A stretch of 64,000 nt of DNA from Chitinimonas taiwanensis DSM 18899 (GCF_900119825.1 NZ_FPKR01000001.1:372001-436000), one strand, 5' to 3'; shown: positions 1 through 9,058, counted from the first letter of the stretch. Notes: a model not told the origin generated them from the letters alone. Translations and numbers: made by a program.

Positions 1-2
1 TG

Positions 3-353
3 GTGTTGGAACGCCATGCGGCCTTGGCGGCCGACGTCCAACAGGCGGTGCTGGTGGCGGTATGCGAAGGCCAGCTCGTCGGTCTCGTACAAATGGCGCG
101 CGTTTGCCTGCTGGCGTCGGAAGGCTATGTGGAAGTGCATGCGCTGGTCGTGGATGAGGCAGCGCGTGGCCAAGGCGTCGGCGCTGCGCTGCTGGAGGCG
201 GTACAGGCGTGGACCACCCGTTTCGGCAATTTGCGTGTTCGCCTGGGTTCGGGCGTACATCGCGAGCAAGCACACCAGTTTTATGAACACCTTGGGTATA
301 CAAAGCGGGCCGGCTTCACCTTCGAGAAGCATATGACGGCCGCGGTAATCTGA
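3..353 (+). CDS. GNAT-family N-acetyltransferase, 5' end cut by window edge
   Basis: The frame is open from the first bases of the window, so the real start probably lies upstream; GTG at 3 is only the first possible start visible. About 116 residues remain. The acetyl-CoA pyrophosphate-binding signature R-G-Q-G-V-G is at visible residues 55-60, after a beta strand ending in HALVVDE, and the usual C-terminal helix [10 protein letters not shown] follows near 90-100. GNAT enzymes transfer an acetyl group from acetyl-CoA to an amine; the substrate cannot be predicted. The stop lies 13 bases before pyrB, so the two may be co-transcribed, though no functional link is evident. Confidence 0.8.
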   Translation: MLERHAALAADVQQAVLVAVCEGQLVGLVQMARVCLLASEGYVEVHALVVDEAARGQGVGAALLEAVQAWTTRFGNLRVRLGSGVHREQAHQFYEHLGYTKRAGFTFEKHMTAAVI

Positions 354-366
354 AAGGCATTGGACG

Positions 367-1320
367 ATGTACAACCCGCAACTCAACCGCCACGGCGAGC
401 TGATTCATCTGCTCAGCACCGAAGGCCTGCCGGCGCGCATCCTGCGCCAGATTCTCGACAAGGCCGCGGGCTACGTGGCCGCTGGCGAGGCCGGTGAAAA
501 GAAGCACGCCGATCTGGCTGGCAAGACGGTGTTCAATCTCTTCTTCGAGAATTCGACCCGTACCCGCACCACTTTCGAGATTGCCCAGAAGCGCCTGAGC
601 GCCGATGTGCACAGCCTGAATATCCAGGCCAGCTCGACCGCCAAGGGCGAGACCCTGCTCGACACCATCCACAATCTGGAAGCGATGGGCGCCGATATGT
701 TCGTGGTGCGCCATGCCGAATCGGGAGCACCCTTCCTGATCGCCAAGCATGTGAAGCCCGGTGTGGCGGTGGTGAATGCCGGTGACGGCCGCCATGCGCA
801 CCCGACCCAGGCCCTCCTGGACATGTACACGATCCGCCACTTCAAGGGCGATTTCCAGAACCTGACCGTGGCCATTGTTGGCGACATCCTGCATTCGCGC
901 GTGGCGCGCTCGCAGATTCATGCGCTGACCACGCTGGGCTGCCCGGAAGTGCGCGTGATCGGCCCGAAGACCCTGCTGCCGCGCGATGTCGAGCAGCTCG
1001 GCGTGCGCGTGTTCCACGATCTGCAGCAAGGCCTGCAGGGCGTGGACGTGGTGATCGCACTGCGCCTGCAGAACGAACGCATGAATGGCGCGCTGCTGCC
1101 CAGCGCGAACGAGTTCAACCAGTTCTACGGCCTGTCACGCGAAAAGCTCGCGCTGGCCAAGCCGGACGCCATCGTCATGCATCCAGGCCCGATGAACCGC
1201 GGGGTGGAGATCGACTCGGCCGTGGCGGACGGCCAGCAGTCGGTGATTCTTGATCAAGTGACATTCGGCATCGCTGTGCGCATGGCCGTGATGAGCATGC
1301 TGTCGGAGGCGCGCGCATGA
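367..1320 (+). CDS. pyrB: aspartate carbamoyltransferase catalytic subunit
   Basis: Condenses carbamoyl phosphate with L-aspartate in the first committed step of pyrimidine synthesis, in the cytoplasm. The 317-residue protein is a normal catalytic-chain length. It carries the carbamoyl-phosphate loop STRTRT (63-68), the HPTQ loop (145-148) and the C-terminal MHPGPMNRG segment. No regulatory pyrI gene is adjacent. Instead the stop overlaps the start of the next gene (ATGA), which encodes a dihydroorotase-like protein without catalytic histidines. This is the arrangement of class A ATCases such as that of Pseudomonas, where an inactive partner is needed for a stable holoenzyme. No PyrR-type leader or uracil-responsive element was recognised in the short upstream gap. 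Confidence 0.97.
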   Translation: MYNPQLNRHGELIHLLSTEGLPARILRQILDKAAGYVAAGEAGEKKHADLAGKTVFNLFFENSTRTRTTFEIAQKRLSADVHSLNIQASSTAKGETLLDTIHNLEAMGADMFVVRHAESGAPFLIAKHVKPGVAVVNAGDGRHAHPTQALLDMYTIRHFKGDFQNLTVAIVGDILHSRVARSQIHALTTLGCPEVRVIGPKTLLPRDVEQLGVRVFHDLQQGLQGVDVVIALRLQNERMNGALLPSANEFNQFYGLSREKLALAKPDAIVMHPGPMNRGVEIDSAVADGQQSVILDQVTFGIAVRMAVMSMLSEARA

Positions 1321-2597
1321 ATATCCATATCCAGAACGGTCGGGTGATCGACCCCAAGTACGGCCTCGACACGGTGGCTGACCTGTATGTGCAGGCAGGC
1401 CGCATTGCTGCCATCGGCAGCGCGCCGGTCGGCTTCGTGGTCGAGCAGACTATTGATGCGGTTGGCCTGACCGTCATGCCCGGCATCGTTGACCTGGCCG
1501 CGCGCCTGGGCGAGCCGGGTGGAGAGCACAAGAACAAGCTGCAGTCGGAGCTGAAGGCCGCCGTGGCCGGTGGCGTGACCAGCTTGTGCGCGATGCCCGA
1601 CACCAAGCCGGCGCTCGACCAGGCCAGCCTGGTGCAGATGCTGCGCCAGAAGACCGAGGCGCTGGGCCTAGCGCACGTGCTGCCGCTCGGTGCGTTGACC
1701 CGTGGCCTGGAAGGCAGCGAGCTGAGCGAATTCGCCAAGCTCAGCGCCGCCGGCTGCGTCGCCTTCAGCCAGGCCGATGCGCCGCTCGCCGACACGCGCG
1801 TGCTGTACCGCGCCATGCAATATGCGGCCACCTATGGCATCACCCTGCGTCTGCGCCCGCAGGATGTGCGCCTGGCGGCCGGCGGGGTGGCGCACGATGG
1901 CCAGGTGGCGACCCGCCTGGGTCTGCCCGGCATTCCGGCTGTGGCCGAGACGGTGGCGATCTCCACCATCGTGCTGCTGATGAAGGACAGTGGTGCCGCC
2001 GTGCACCTGGAGCGCGTGTCCACCCGCGAAGGGCTGGAGATGATTGCCGCCGCGCGTGCCTATGGGCTCAAGCTCAGCTGCGATGTCAGCATCAACCATG
2101 TGCATCTGGCCGATATCGATATCGGCTACTTCGATAGCAATATGCGGCTGAGCCCGCCGCTGCGCAGCATCAGCGACCGCGACGCGATCCAGCATGCGCT
2201 CCTGGATGGCACGATTGCCGCCATCTGTTCTGATCACACGCCGGTGGGCAATGACGACAAGCTCTTACCCTTTGGCGAAGCCGCGCCCGGCGCCACCGGC
2301 CTGGAAGTGCTGCTGCCGCTGGTGCTGGCCTGGGCCGAGCAAAAGCATGTGCCACTGCCCCAGGCGCTGGCCACCATCACCAGCGGCCCGGCCGCCTTGT
2401 TGGGCCTGGATGCCGGCCAGCTTGCCGAGGGCGCGCCCGCCGATCTGTGCGTGTTCGACCCGCATGCCGAATGGACGGTCACGCCGGCCGCGCTGAAGAG
2501 CAGCGGCAAGCACACGCCGTTCGCCGGTATGGCATTGCGTGGCAAAGTTCGCTACACCTTGGTGGGTGGCAAGCTGGTTTACAGCGAGCAAGCTTGA
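1317..2597 (+). CDS. pyrX: dihydroorotase-like, probably non-catalytic ATCase partner (PyrX/PyrC' type)
   Basis: A 426-residue amidohydrolase-fold protein clearly related to class I dihydroorotase, but with degraded metal sites. The HxH zinc motif of active enzymes (DxHVHLREPG) reads [10 protein letters not shown] at 59-68, and the histidine-bearing HCED-type segment reads LRPQD at 179-183. The later S-D-H-T-P motif (305-309) is kept. In Pseudomonas an inactive DHOase (PyrC') encoded beside pyrB is a structural subunit of a dodecameric ATCase; translational overlap with pyrB here suggests the same role. A separate active dihydroorotase should then be encoded outside the window. An automatic annotation as pyrC would probably be wrong about activity. 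Confidence 0.88.
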   Translation: MNIHIQNGRVIDPKYGLDTVADLYVQAGRIAAIGSAPVGFVVEQTIDAVGLTVMPGIVDLAARLGEPGGEHKNKLQSELKAAVAGGVTSLCAMPDTKPALDQASLVQMLRQKTEALGLAHVLPLGALTRGLEGSELSEFAKLSAAGCVAFSQADAPLADTRVLYRAMQYAATYGITLRLRPQDVRLAAGGVAHDGQVATRLGLPGIPAVAETVAISTIVLLMKDSGAAVHLERVSTREGLEMIAAARAYGLKLSCDVSINHVHLADIDIGYFDSNMRLSPPLRSISDRDAIQHALLDGTIAAICSDHTPVGNDDKLLPFGEAAPGATGLEVLLPLVLAWAEQKHVPLPQALATITSGPAALLGLDAGQLAEGAPADLCVFDPHAEWTVTPAALKSSGKHTPFAGMALRGKVRYTLVGGKLVYSEQA

Positions 2598-2601
2598 CTC
2601 G

Positions 2602-2615
2602 ATCAAACGCTTGAT
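2602..2615. promoter_or_regulatory. palindrome ATCAAACGCTTGAT upstream of the acyl-CoA-binding protein gene
   Basis: ATCAA-ACGC-TTGAT begins 4 bases after the pyrX stop. It sits between a possible -35 TTGACT (2594-2599) and a weak -10 TGAAAT (2616-2621). Because the next gene binds acyl-CoA esters, a fatty-acid-responsive repressor site of FadR or PsrA type is conceivable; this is inference from position and symmetry only. Confidence 0.35.
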
Positions 2616-2683
2616 TGAAATTGTTGCCTTGTGCGCCGCCACGCTGCGGCGCGCCCCAACCCCAAAGTACACAGGAAACCACC

Positions 2684-2947
2684 ATGTCCGATATCGATGC
2701 CAAGTTCCAACAAGCCGCAGAAGATGTGACCAAGCTGTCCGAAGCACCGGATAACTCGGTCAAGCTCAAGCTGTATGCGCTGTACAAGCAAGCTGCCGAA
2801 GGCGATGTGAAGGGCGACAAGCCGTCCATGTTCGACTTCGTGGCCGGCGCCAAGTACAACGCCTGGGCCGAGCTGTCCGGCACCGCGTCCGATGTGGCCA
2901 AGCAGAAGTACATCGACCTGGTGGAAGCGCTGAAGGCCAAGGAATAA
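2684..2947 (+). CDS. acyl-CoA-binding protein (ACBP)
   Basis: An 87-residue protein, the canonical ACBP length, predicted to be a cytoplasmic four-helix bundle binding medium- and long-chain acyl-CoA esters. The ACBP signature is present: YALYKQA (31-37), the K-G-D-x-P turn (44-47) and KYNAW (57-61), which supply the lysines and tyrosines that bind the CoA phosphate and adenine. ATG at 2684 follows AGGAAACCACC, a good ribosome-binding site, so the longer upstream frame is not used. ACBPs are common in eukaryotes but patchy in bacteria. The gene stands alone between pyrX and parC, with its own palindrome upstream and a strong terminator downstream. Confidence 0.95.
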   Translation: MSDIDAKFQQAAEDVTKLSEAPDNSVKLKLYALYKQAAEGDVKGDKPSMFDFVAGAKYNAWAELSGTASDVAKQKYIDLVEALKAKE

Positions 2948-2963
2948 TCCCTCACTTGCGCCC

Positions 2964-2993
2964 GTAAAAGCCGACCCCAGGGTCGGCTTTTAC
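2964..2993 (+). terminator. intrinsic terminator after the ACBP gene
   Basis: A 13-bp perfect stem (2964-2976 paired with 2981-2993) with a CCAG loop. The left arm starts GTAAAAGCC and the right arm ends GGCTTTTAC, giving A and T runs on either side, so it could act in both directions. It lies 16 bases after the ACBP stop. Confidence 0.85.
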
Positions 2994-3057
2994 ATTTGGT
3001 GGCCGGCCTGCCGCTGTGCCATCATCCGCCCGCCTGAATCACCCAAGCCGTAAAGCC

Positions 3058-5445
3058 ATGACCGATACCCCCGACCTGCCGATTGAAGACGACGAACTGC
3101 CTGCAGACGAGGCCGCCGAAGCACAGGCTGCTGCGCTGGGTGACGGCAATCTGCCGCCCCCGCCCAGCCTGCTGGATCTGGCCGGGGCCGATTCGGTGCC
3201 GCTGGGTCGCTATGCCGAGCGCGCCTACCTCGAATACGCGGTATCGGTGGTCAAGGGCCGTGCCCTGCCCGAGGTGGCCGACGGTCAGAAGCCGGTGCAG
3301 CGCCGCATCCTGTACGCGATGCACGAGATGGGCCTCGGCAGCGTGGCCAAGCCAGTCAAGTCGGCACGCGTGGTCGGTGAGGTGCTGGGTAAGTTCCACC
3401 CGCACGGCGATAGCTCGGCCTACGAGGCCATGGTGCGCATGGCGCAGGACTTCTCGCTGCGCTACCCGCTGGTGGACGGCCAGGGCAACTTCGGCTCGCG
3501 CGACGGCGACGGCGCGGCGGCCATGCGCTACACCGAAGCGCGCCTGACCAAGATCGCCGAACTGCTGCTGTCCGAAATCAATATGGGCACGGCCGATTTC
3601 ATCCCCAACTACGACGGCGCGTTTGAGGAGCCCAAGCTCCTGCCGGCCCGTCTGCCCATGCTGTTGCTGAATGGCGCCAGCGGCATCGCGGTCGGTATGG
3701 CCACCGAAATCCCGCCGCATAATCTGACCGAGGTGGCCGAAGCAGCCGTCGCGCTGATCAAGAATCCGCGCCTGGAAGTGGCTGACCTGCTCGACATCGT
3801 GCAGGGCCCGGACTTTCCAGGTGGGGGGCAGATCATCTCCAGCCGCGAGCAGATTCTGGCCGCCTACGAGGGCGGACGCGGCAGTCTGGCCGTGCGCGCG
3901 CGCTGGAAGGTAGAAGAGCTGGCGCGCGGCCAGTGGCAGCTGGTGATTACCGAGCTGCCGCCCAACTCGTCCAGCCAAAAGGTGCTGGAAGAGATTGAGG
4001 ACCTGACCAATCCCAAGATCAAGAAGGGCAAGAAGGCGCTGACCCAGGAGCAGGTGCAGCTCAAGCAGCTGCTCTTGAGCCAGCTCGATACGGTGCGCGA
4101 CGAGTCGGGCAAGGATGTGGCGATACGGCTGGTGTTCGAGCCGAAGAGCCGCACCCAGAACCCGGAAGAGTTCGCCAATATGCTGCTCACGCATACCAGC
4201 CTGGAAGGCAATGCGTCGATCAATCTGGTGGCCATCGGCATTGATGGCCGCCCGCAGCAGAAGTCGCTTAAGCAACTGCTGGCCGAGTGGATCCAGTACC
4301 GCTTTGCCACCGTGCGCCGCCGCACCGCGCACCGCCTGGGCCAGGTGGACGACCGCATCCATATCCTGGAAGGCCGTCTGCTCGTCTATCTGAATATCGA
4401 CGAGGTGATCCGCATCATCCGTCAGGCCGATGATCCGAAGGCCGATCTGATCGCCGCCTTCAGCCTCAGCGAGCGGCAGGCCGACGATATTCTGGAAATC
4501 CGTCTGCGCCAGCTGGCGCGGCTGGAAGGCATCAAGATCGAGCAGGAGCTGGCCAAGCTGCGCGATGAAAAGGCCGAGCTTGAACATCTGCTCGCCGATG
4601 AAGGCGCGATGCAGAAGCTGATCGTGAAGGAGATCCGCGACGATGCGAAGACCTTCGGCGACGCACGCCGCACGCTGATCGAAGCCAAGGAACGCGCCAC
4701 CGTGGTGGCCACCGTGGTGGATGAACCGCTGACCGTCATCCTCAGCGACAAGGGCTGGATACGCGCGCGCAACGGCCATGGCATCGACACCCAGAACCTC
4801 AGTTTCAAGGAAGGCGACAGCCTCCTGGCCGCGCTCGAATGCCGCTCGGTCGATACCGTGGCACTGTTCGGCTCGGATGGGCGCGTCTACAACCTCCTGG
4901 CCGGCAATCTGCCCGGCGGGCGCGGCGATGGCGTACCCGTGGCCAGCCTGATCGACCTGGCGGCCAAGACCCGCATCGTGCAGCTCTTGGCCGCCAAGCC
5001 CGAGCAGGCGCTACTGATTGCCGGCGCGAATGGCTATGCCTTCCACTGCGAGTTCAAGGACCTGCTCACGCGCCAGAAGGCCGGCAAGGCCTTCCTCTCG
5101 CTCGACGACGGTGAGGCGCTGCTGAAGATTGCGCCCTTTGTGGCGCGCGACAGCAATCTGGTCTGCTGCCTGTCCACCTCGGGCCGCCTGCATGCCTTCC
5201 CGCTCGCCGAGCTGAAGGCGCTGTCGGGTGGCGGGCGCGGCATGATCGCCATGGCGCTCGACGATGGCGACACCCTGGCGGCCATCACCGTCAGCGACGG
5301 CGAAACCCTGACCCTGAACGGCATCGGTCGCGGCGGCAAGGCCATGGCCCTGACCTTCGACGCCAACGACCTCGCCCCCTATGTGGGCAAGCGCGCCAAG
5401 AAGGGCAAACCGCTGGTGGGTGGCTTGAAGCTGGCGGGGTTCTGA
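3058..5445 (+). CDS. parC: DNA topoisomerase IV subunit A
   Basis: Cleavage-religation subunit of topoisomerase IV, which decatenates sister chromosomes; it works with ParE, which is not in the window. From ATG at 3058 the protein is 795 residues. The winged-helix region has QRR (81-83), the quinolone-determining loop HPHGDSS (114-120) and the catalytic tyrosine in RYTE (Tyr158). Residues from about 500 form the C-terminal beta-pinwheel, with repeats such as the segment around [12 protein letters not shown]. The first 40 residues are acidic and longer than in E. coli ParC. The frame opens upstream with GTG at 3016, but 3058 is the better start because [13 protein letters not shown] begins a typical acidic tail. 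Confidence 0.95.
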   Translation: MTDTPDLPIEDDELPADEAAEAQAAALGDGNLPPPPSLLDLAGADSVPLGRYAERAYLEYAVSVVKGRALPEVADGQKPVQRRILYAMHEMGLGSVAKPVKSARVVGEVLGKFHPHGDSSAYEAMVRMAQDFSLRYPLVDGQGNFGSRDGDGAAAMRYTEARLTKIAELLLSEINMGTADFIPNYDGAFEEPKLLPARLPMLLLNGASGIAVGMATEIPPHNLTEVAEAAVALIKNPRLEVADLLDIVQGPDFPGGGQIISSREQILAAYEGGRGSLAVRARWKVEELARGQWQLVITELPPNSSSQKVLEEIEDLTNPKIKKGKKALTQEQVQLKQLLLSQLDTVRDESGKDVAIRLVFEPKSRTQNPEEFANMLLTHTSLEGNASINLVAIGIDGRPQQKSLKQLLAEWIQYRFATVRRRTAHRLGQVDDRIHILEGRLLVYLNIDEVIRIIRQADDPKADLIAAFSLSERQADDILEIRLRQLARLEGIKIEQELAKLRDEKAELEHLLADEGAMQKLIVKEIRDDAKTFGDARRTLIEAKERATVVATVVDEPLTVILSDKGWIRARNGHGIDTQNLSFKEGDSLLAALECRSVDTVALFGSDGRVYNLLAGNLPGGRGDGVPVASLIDLAAKTRIVQLLAAKPEQALLIAGANGYAFHCEFKDLLTRQKAGKAFLSLDDGEALLKIAPFVARDSNLVCCLSTSGRLHAFPLAELKALSGGGRGMIAMALDDGDTLAAITVSDGETLTLNGIGRGGKAMALTFDANDLAPYVGKRAKKGKPLVGGLKLAGF

Positions 5446-5548
5446 GGCAGGGCGGCAGCACCGGGCTTAAAGCGCGCTGAACTCAGATGGATGGCATGTC
5501 CGGCGCTATGCTGGACAGCACTTGAAACCATGCTCGGAGGCGGTGGCG

Positions 5549-5947
5549 ATGTCGAAAGCAAAAACCTATCACGGCGCCTGTCTATGCGGTGCCATACGCT
5601 TTATCGCCACAGGCCCGGCGCTCAACCCGCATAGCTGCTCATGCACGCTGTGTCAGCGCCATTCCGGCGCCCTGACCCAGGCCTGGGTCGAGTTTCCCAG
5701 GGACAGCGTGCGGTGGGTGGGCAGTGGCGGCCCGCCGGCCACCTGGCGTTCATCCGCATTTTCCAGCCGTGCCTTCTGCCCTAACTGCGGCAGCACGCTG
5801 GGCGCCATCGATGATCAGCCTACCGTTGCCTTGGTGCTGGGCGTCTTCGATGCGCCGCGCGGCAAGGAACTCGCGCCACTCACGCATTCCTATGTGTCAA
5901 AGCGACCACGTTGGTGGAAAGTGATGTCAGCCCAGCTCGCACGATAG
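5549..5947 (+). CDS. GFA/CENP-V family zinc protein
   Basis: A 132-residue protein of the glutathione-dependent formaldehyde-activating (GFA) superfamily. Zinc-binding cysteines fit the family: CxC at 11/13, CSCTLC at 30/32/35 and CPNC at 77/80. Some members were reported to speed the addition of glutathione to formaldehyde, but most have no demonstrated role, so no substrate is assigned. The start at 5549 is chosen because GGAGG lies about 10 bases before that ATG; the frame itself extends 9 codons further upstream. There is no formaldehyde dehydrogenase gene nearby. Confidence 0.88.
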   Translation: MSKAKTYHGACLCGAIRFIATGPALNPHSCSCTLCQRHSGALTQAWVEFPRDSVRWVGSGGPPATWRSSAFSSRAFCPNCGSTLGAIDDQPTVALVLGVFDAPRGKELAPLTHSYVSKRPRWWKVMSAQLAR

Positions 5948-6096
5948 TGGCTGGTCATGCGGGTGCCGCATCTGGCTACACTCAGCCCCGCCGCCCTGCA
6001 TTCTGTCGGCCCCAACCGCATCGTGTCGCAGCTGCGCTGTATGGGCGGCGTCTGCGCCGTATAACGCTTCCATCAACTTATCTGGGGGAAGCCAAA

Positions 6097-6756
6097 ATGC
6101 GTATCGTCACCACCACCTTGATTGCCACCGTCCTGGCCGCCAGCAGCCTGGCAGGCAGTGATACCAAGACTGCACCGCGCATTGAGGAAAGCCGGGCGCT
6201 GGCGGATTTCAGCACCCTGCGTTCGGAAGGCGCCTGGGTGCTGGATGTGAAGGTGGGGCCGGCGCCTAGCCTGAAGCTCATTGGCGATGCCGAACGGGTG
6301 GCGCGTATCGAGACCCGCGTCGACAAGGGTGAGCTGCTGATCCGCTACCAACACGGCGAGAACGGCCTGCGCATGGGGCGCAAGAACGCGGTGCGTATCG
6401 AAGTGACCGTGCCCAAGCTCGATAGCTATCACCACGAGGGCGTGGGTCAGACCGTGCTCAGTGGCCTGCACGGTGAGCGTTTCAGCATTGACTTCCTGGG
6501 GGCGGGCGAGCTGATTGCCAGCGGTACGGTCAAGCAGCTGCAGGTGGATGCCGAGGGCGCGGGGTCGCTGGAGCTGGCTCAGCTGAAGGCCGGCGATGTG
6601 GCCATCGACCTGGAAGGGGTGGGCAGCGTGGCGCTGTATGCGAGCGAAAGCCTGAGCGCCGATGTGGGCGGCATCGGTTCACTCACCTACTACGGCAAGC
6701 CCAAGCGCGTGAGCAAGTCGGTATCCGGTATTGGTAGCGTGCAGGCGGGCAAATAA
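6097..6756 (+). CDS. exported DUF2807 (GIN-domain) protein, copy 1
   Basis: A 219-residue protein with an N-terminal signal peptide (MRIVTTTLIATVLAASSLAG) and a DUF2807-type body: repetitive beta strands with glycine and serine turns expected to form a right-handed beta helix. Typical phrases are SEGAWVLDVKVGPAPSLK near residue 45 and the late GVGSVALY...GIGSLTYYG repeats. The family is sometimes labelled an auto-transporter adhesin head, but function is unknown; periplasmic or surface location is inferred. ATG at 6097 is preceded by GGGGGA. The next gene is a close paralogue in the same orientation, so this looks like a tandem duplication. Confidence 0.85.
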   Translation: MRIVTTTLIATVLAASSLAGSDTKTAPRIEESRALADFSTLRSEGAWVLDVKVGPAPSLKLIGDAERVARIETRVDKGELLIRYQHGENGLRMGRKNAVRIEVTVPKLDSYHHEGVGQTVLSGLHGERFSIDFLGAGELIASGTVKQLQVDAEGAGSLELAQLKAGDVAIDLEGVGSVALYASESLSADVGGIGSLTYYGKPKRVSKSVSGIGSVQAGK

Positions 6757-7074
6757 GCCTGCTCCATAAGCAGCCTTACCACACTGGGCCGCCGGCATGC
6801 TGCAGGACGGCCCAGCTCGCGTCTGGCCGCGCTATAAAGCGGGACGGCAGATACTAGTCGGAGAGGCGCCGATGAATGCGTCGATCGCGCTTTGGCGCGG
6901 TTCCCTCCAAGCCCGTGCAACTTGGACTGCCGCCGCGGCGGCGGGGGCGGAGGGGGTGGAAGAAAACAGCGAGGGTTCTCAGCTCTATCGCAGCGGATTC
7001 GCACCCGGCTGTGCCGGGTGGTCAGCAGATCGTTGAATTATCGATTTAATCAGTACTTCTCTAGGAGGAATGTG
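6757..7074 (+). other. 318-base gap between the DUF2807 paralogues, with a G-rich tract and a hairpin
   Basis: No gene is supported here. A G-rich run occupies 6939-6960 (GGCGG, GGGGG, GGAGGGGG). A CCCGGC...GCCGGG-type short hairpin lies near 7002-7020. The longer frame that runs through this stretch into the second paralogue encodes polyglycine and low-complexity sequence and is not credible as protein. AGGAGG at 7063-7068 marks the true ribosome-binding site of the next gene. Confidence 0.5.
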
Positions 7075-7731
7075 ATGCGCACAGGGGCTTTTCTGCTGGC
7101 GCTGTGCCTGTCGGTCGGCAGCTATGCCGCCACGGTAACGGCGAGCGGTAAACTGGTTGAACAAAGCCGTCCGGTCGGCGATTTCCAGTCCATACGCTCG
7201 GAAGGCGCCTGGTCCTTGGATGTGAAGGTCGGGCCGGCCCCCAGCCTGAAGATCAAGGCGGATGACAATCTGCTGCCCTTGATCGAAACCCGGGTGGATA
7301 AGGGCGAGTTATCGATCCGCTTCAAGGACGAGTCACACAGCATCAGCTTGAAGAACAGCAGCACCCTGCGTATCGAGGTCACGGTGCCCAAGTTGACCGC
7401 CTACCAGCATGAGGGCGCCGGCAAGACGGTGTTCCATGGTCTGAATGGCGGGCCGTTTGCCATCAATTACGAGGGAGCCGGCCTGATCACCGCCAGTGGC
7501 CAGGTCGAGCGCCTGAGCGTGCAGGCCAGCGGCGCCGGCTCGCTCGATCTGGATCAGCTCAAGGCGCGCCACGCCACGGTCAGCCTGGCCGGCGTGGGCA
7601 CGGTCAGCGTGTATGCCAGCGAATCGCTGACCGCGGCCGTGGATGGCATCGGTTCGCTCACCTATTACGGCAAGCCGGCCAAGCTCAGCAAGGCGGTGTC
7701 GGGCATAGGCAGCATACGCGCTGGCGACTGA
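7075..7731 (+). CDS. exported DUF2807 (GIN-domain) protein, copy 2
   Basis: A 218-residue paralogue of the preceding gene. It has a signal peptide (MRTGAFLLALCLSVGSYAA) and near-identical blocks: SEGAWSLDVKVGPAPSLK, IETRVDKGELSIRF, IEVTVPKLTAYQHEGAGKT and the final GIGSLTYYGKPAKLSKAVSG. Similarity covers the whole mature protein while the signal peptides differ, which argues for an old tandem duplication followed by divergence. AGGAGG at 7063-7068 supports ATG at 7075; the longer frame upstream is low complexity. Function is unknown; a secreted or periplasmic beta-helix is inferred. The stop overlaps the next start by one base (TGATG), so translation is probably coupled. Confidence 0.85.
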   Translation: MRTGAFLLALCLSVGSYAATVTASGKLVEQSRPVGDFQSIRSEGAWSLDVKVGPAPSLKIKADDNLLPLIETRVDKGELSIRFKDESHSISLKNSSTLRIEVTVPKLTAYQHEGAGKTVFHGLNGGPFAINYEGAGLITASGQVERLSVQASGAGSLDLDQLKARHATVSLAGVGTVSVYASESLTAAVDGIGSLTYYGKPAKLSKAVSGIGSIRAGD

Positions 7732-8300
7732 TGGACAGCCTGATCCCGGTGCTGCAACGCTTTATTGGCGCCGATACGGCCTTGCTGGCCGCGCTGCGTG
7801 CCATCCGCGCCCAGCAGCTGCCCGATGCCTGGCTGGCGGCCGGTGCGCTACGCAACCGGCTGTGGGACCAGCTGCATGGCTATGCCGCTGCGCCGCTGGG
7901 CGAGCTTGACCTGATCTATTTCGATGCCAAGGCCGGGCTGGATGAGGCGCAGGCCGTGGCCCGCGCGCTGCGCGCCGAGTTGGTGGCCGACTGGGATGTG
8001 GTCAATCAGGCGAGTGTGCATCGTTGGTTCCGCACCGCGCAGGGCGAGTCGATTGCGGCGCTGCGCAGCTGCGCGGACGCCGTGGCGCGCTGGCCGGAAA
8101 CCCCAACCTGCGTAGCGGTGCGTCTGGAGGCTGACGATAGCCTGAGCGTGCTGGCACCGCATGGTCTGGTGGATTTGTTTGCGCTGCACTGGCGCGCCAA
8201 CCCCTTGGCGGCCGACCCCACGGCCGCCTGGCGCCGCTGGCAGGACAAGGCGATTGCGCAGCGCTGGCCAGGTGCGCGCTTCAGCGGCCCGGCCGACTAG
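7731..8300 (+). CDS. nucleotidyltransferase-like protein (COG3575/DUF925 type)
   Basis: A 189-residue protein resembling the COG3575/NTP_transf_6 family. The motifs fit: AGALRNRLWDQLHG near 37-50, the acidic pair in LGELDLIYFD (about 56-65), a third acidic segment in ADWDVVNQASVHRWF, and a late LVDLFALHWR. These resemble the G-x-x-x-N and D-x-D elements of polymerase-beta-fold nucleotidyltransferases; the substrate is unknown. Its start overlaps the stop of the DUF2807 gene by one base, but the family is widespread and such linkage is not otherwise known to me, so no shared function is inferred. Confidence 0.82.
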   Translation: MDSLIPVLQRFIGADTALLAALRAIRAQQLPDAWLAAGALRNRLWDQLHGYAAAPLGELDLIYFDAKAGLDEAQAVARALRAELVADWDVVNQASVHRWFRTAQGESIAALRSCADAVARWPETPTCVAVRLEADDSLSVLAPHGLVDLFALHWRANPLAADPTAAWRRWQDKAIAQRWPGARFSGPAD

Positions 8301-8341
8301 GCTTCGCGCCCCCGCGCATTTCTGAGACAATTCAAGCCTTT

Positions 8342-8375
8342 GCAACACGGCATGGGTAGCCGCCCATGCCGTTGC
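8342..8375 (+). promoter_or_regulatory. long perfect hairpin just upstream of queE
   Basis: CGGCATGGG (8348-8356) pairs perfectly with CCCATGCCG (8363-8371). The stem extends through GCAA (8342-8345) with TTGC (8372-8375) across a two-base bulge. It ends 15 bases before the queE ATG and is followed by TATTTTGAG. It could be a terminator for the upstream gene or a leader element controlling queE. It does not match the preQ1-I riboswitch pattern I know. Confidence 0.55.
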
Positions 8376-8390
8376 TATTTTGAGTTGCCG

Positions 8391-9035
8391 ATGTCCCAGA
8401 GTCTTCGCATCACCGAAATCTTCCATTCCCTGCAGGGCGAAACCAGCCGGCTCGGTCTGCCCACGGTCTTCGTGCGCCTGACCGGCTGCCCGCTGCGCTG
8501 CGGCTATTGCGATAGCGCCTATGCCTTTCATGGCGGCGAGCGCATGAGCATCAGCGCCATCCTGGAGGAAGTGGCCCGCCACGGCACGCCCTATGTGTGC
8601 GTGACCGGTGGCGAGCCGCTGGCCCAGGCTGGCTGCCACGATCTGCTCAAGCGCCTGTGCGATGCCGGTTTTTCGGTCAGCCTGGAAACCAGCGGCCATC
8701 TGCCGATTGAGACGGTGGACGCGCGCGTGTCGCGCATCGTCGATATCAAGACGCCGGGTTCGGGCGAGGTGGAGAAGAATCTGTGGACCAACCTGAATCA
8801 CCTGGGCGCGCACGATGAGCTGAAGTTCGTGCTCGTGCACCGCCACGACTATGAATGGGCGCGCGACCTGCTGCTCGACAATGGCCTGCACACGCTGTGT
8901 CCGGTCATCTTCAGCCCGGTATGGGAATCGCTGCCGCCACGCGAGCTGGCCGAATGGGTGATTGCCGACAAGCTGCCGGTGCGCGTGCAGGTGCAGCTGC
9001 ACAAGATTCTGTGGGGCGACAAGCCTGGCGTCTGA
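8391..9035 (+). CDS. queE: 7-carboxy-7-deazaguanine synthase
   Basis: Radical-SAM enzyme converting 6-carboxytetrahydropterin to 7-carboxy-7-deazaguanine in queuosine (preQ0) synthesis. In the 214-residue protein the cluster-binding C-x3-C-x2-C is GCPLRCGYC, with cysteines at 33, 37 and 40. The substrate-binding ITEIFHSLQGE segment (about 7-17) and the SAM-binding VTGGEPLAQ are also present. ATG at 8391 is preferred: the extra upstream residues would be encoded by the leader hairpin. The next pathway enzyme, queC, follows after 23 bases, so these two are probably one operon. queD and queF are not in the window. Confidence 0.95.
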   Translation: MSQSLRITEIFHSLQGETSRLGLPTVFVRLTGCPLRCGYCDSAYAFHGGERMSISAILEEVARHGTPYVCVTGGEPLAQAGCHDLLKRLCDAGFSVSLETSGHLPIETVDARVSRIVDIKTPGSGEVEKNLWTNLNHLGAHDELKFVLVHRHDYEWARDLLLDNGLHTLCPVIFSPVWESLPPRELAEWVIADKLPVRVQVQLHKILWGDKPGV

Positions 9036-9058
9036 GCACGCAACTGTAAGGAAACACC

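Noticed and set aside
3022-4779. 585-codon minus-strand open frame opposite parC
   Set aside because: Shadow of a GC-rich coding strand; no domain or start signal, whereas parC is unmistakable.
6939-6960. G-quadruplex between the DUF2807 genes
   Set aside because: Only two G-runs are longer than two bases, so a stable three-layer quadruplex is unlikely.
8342-8390. preQ1 riboswitch upstream of queE
   Set aside because: No AGAGGTTC-type pseudoknot or A-rich tail of preQ1-I is present; only a simple hairpin is seen.
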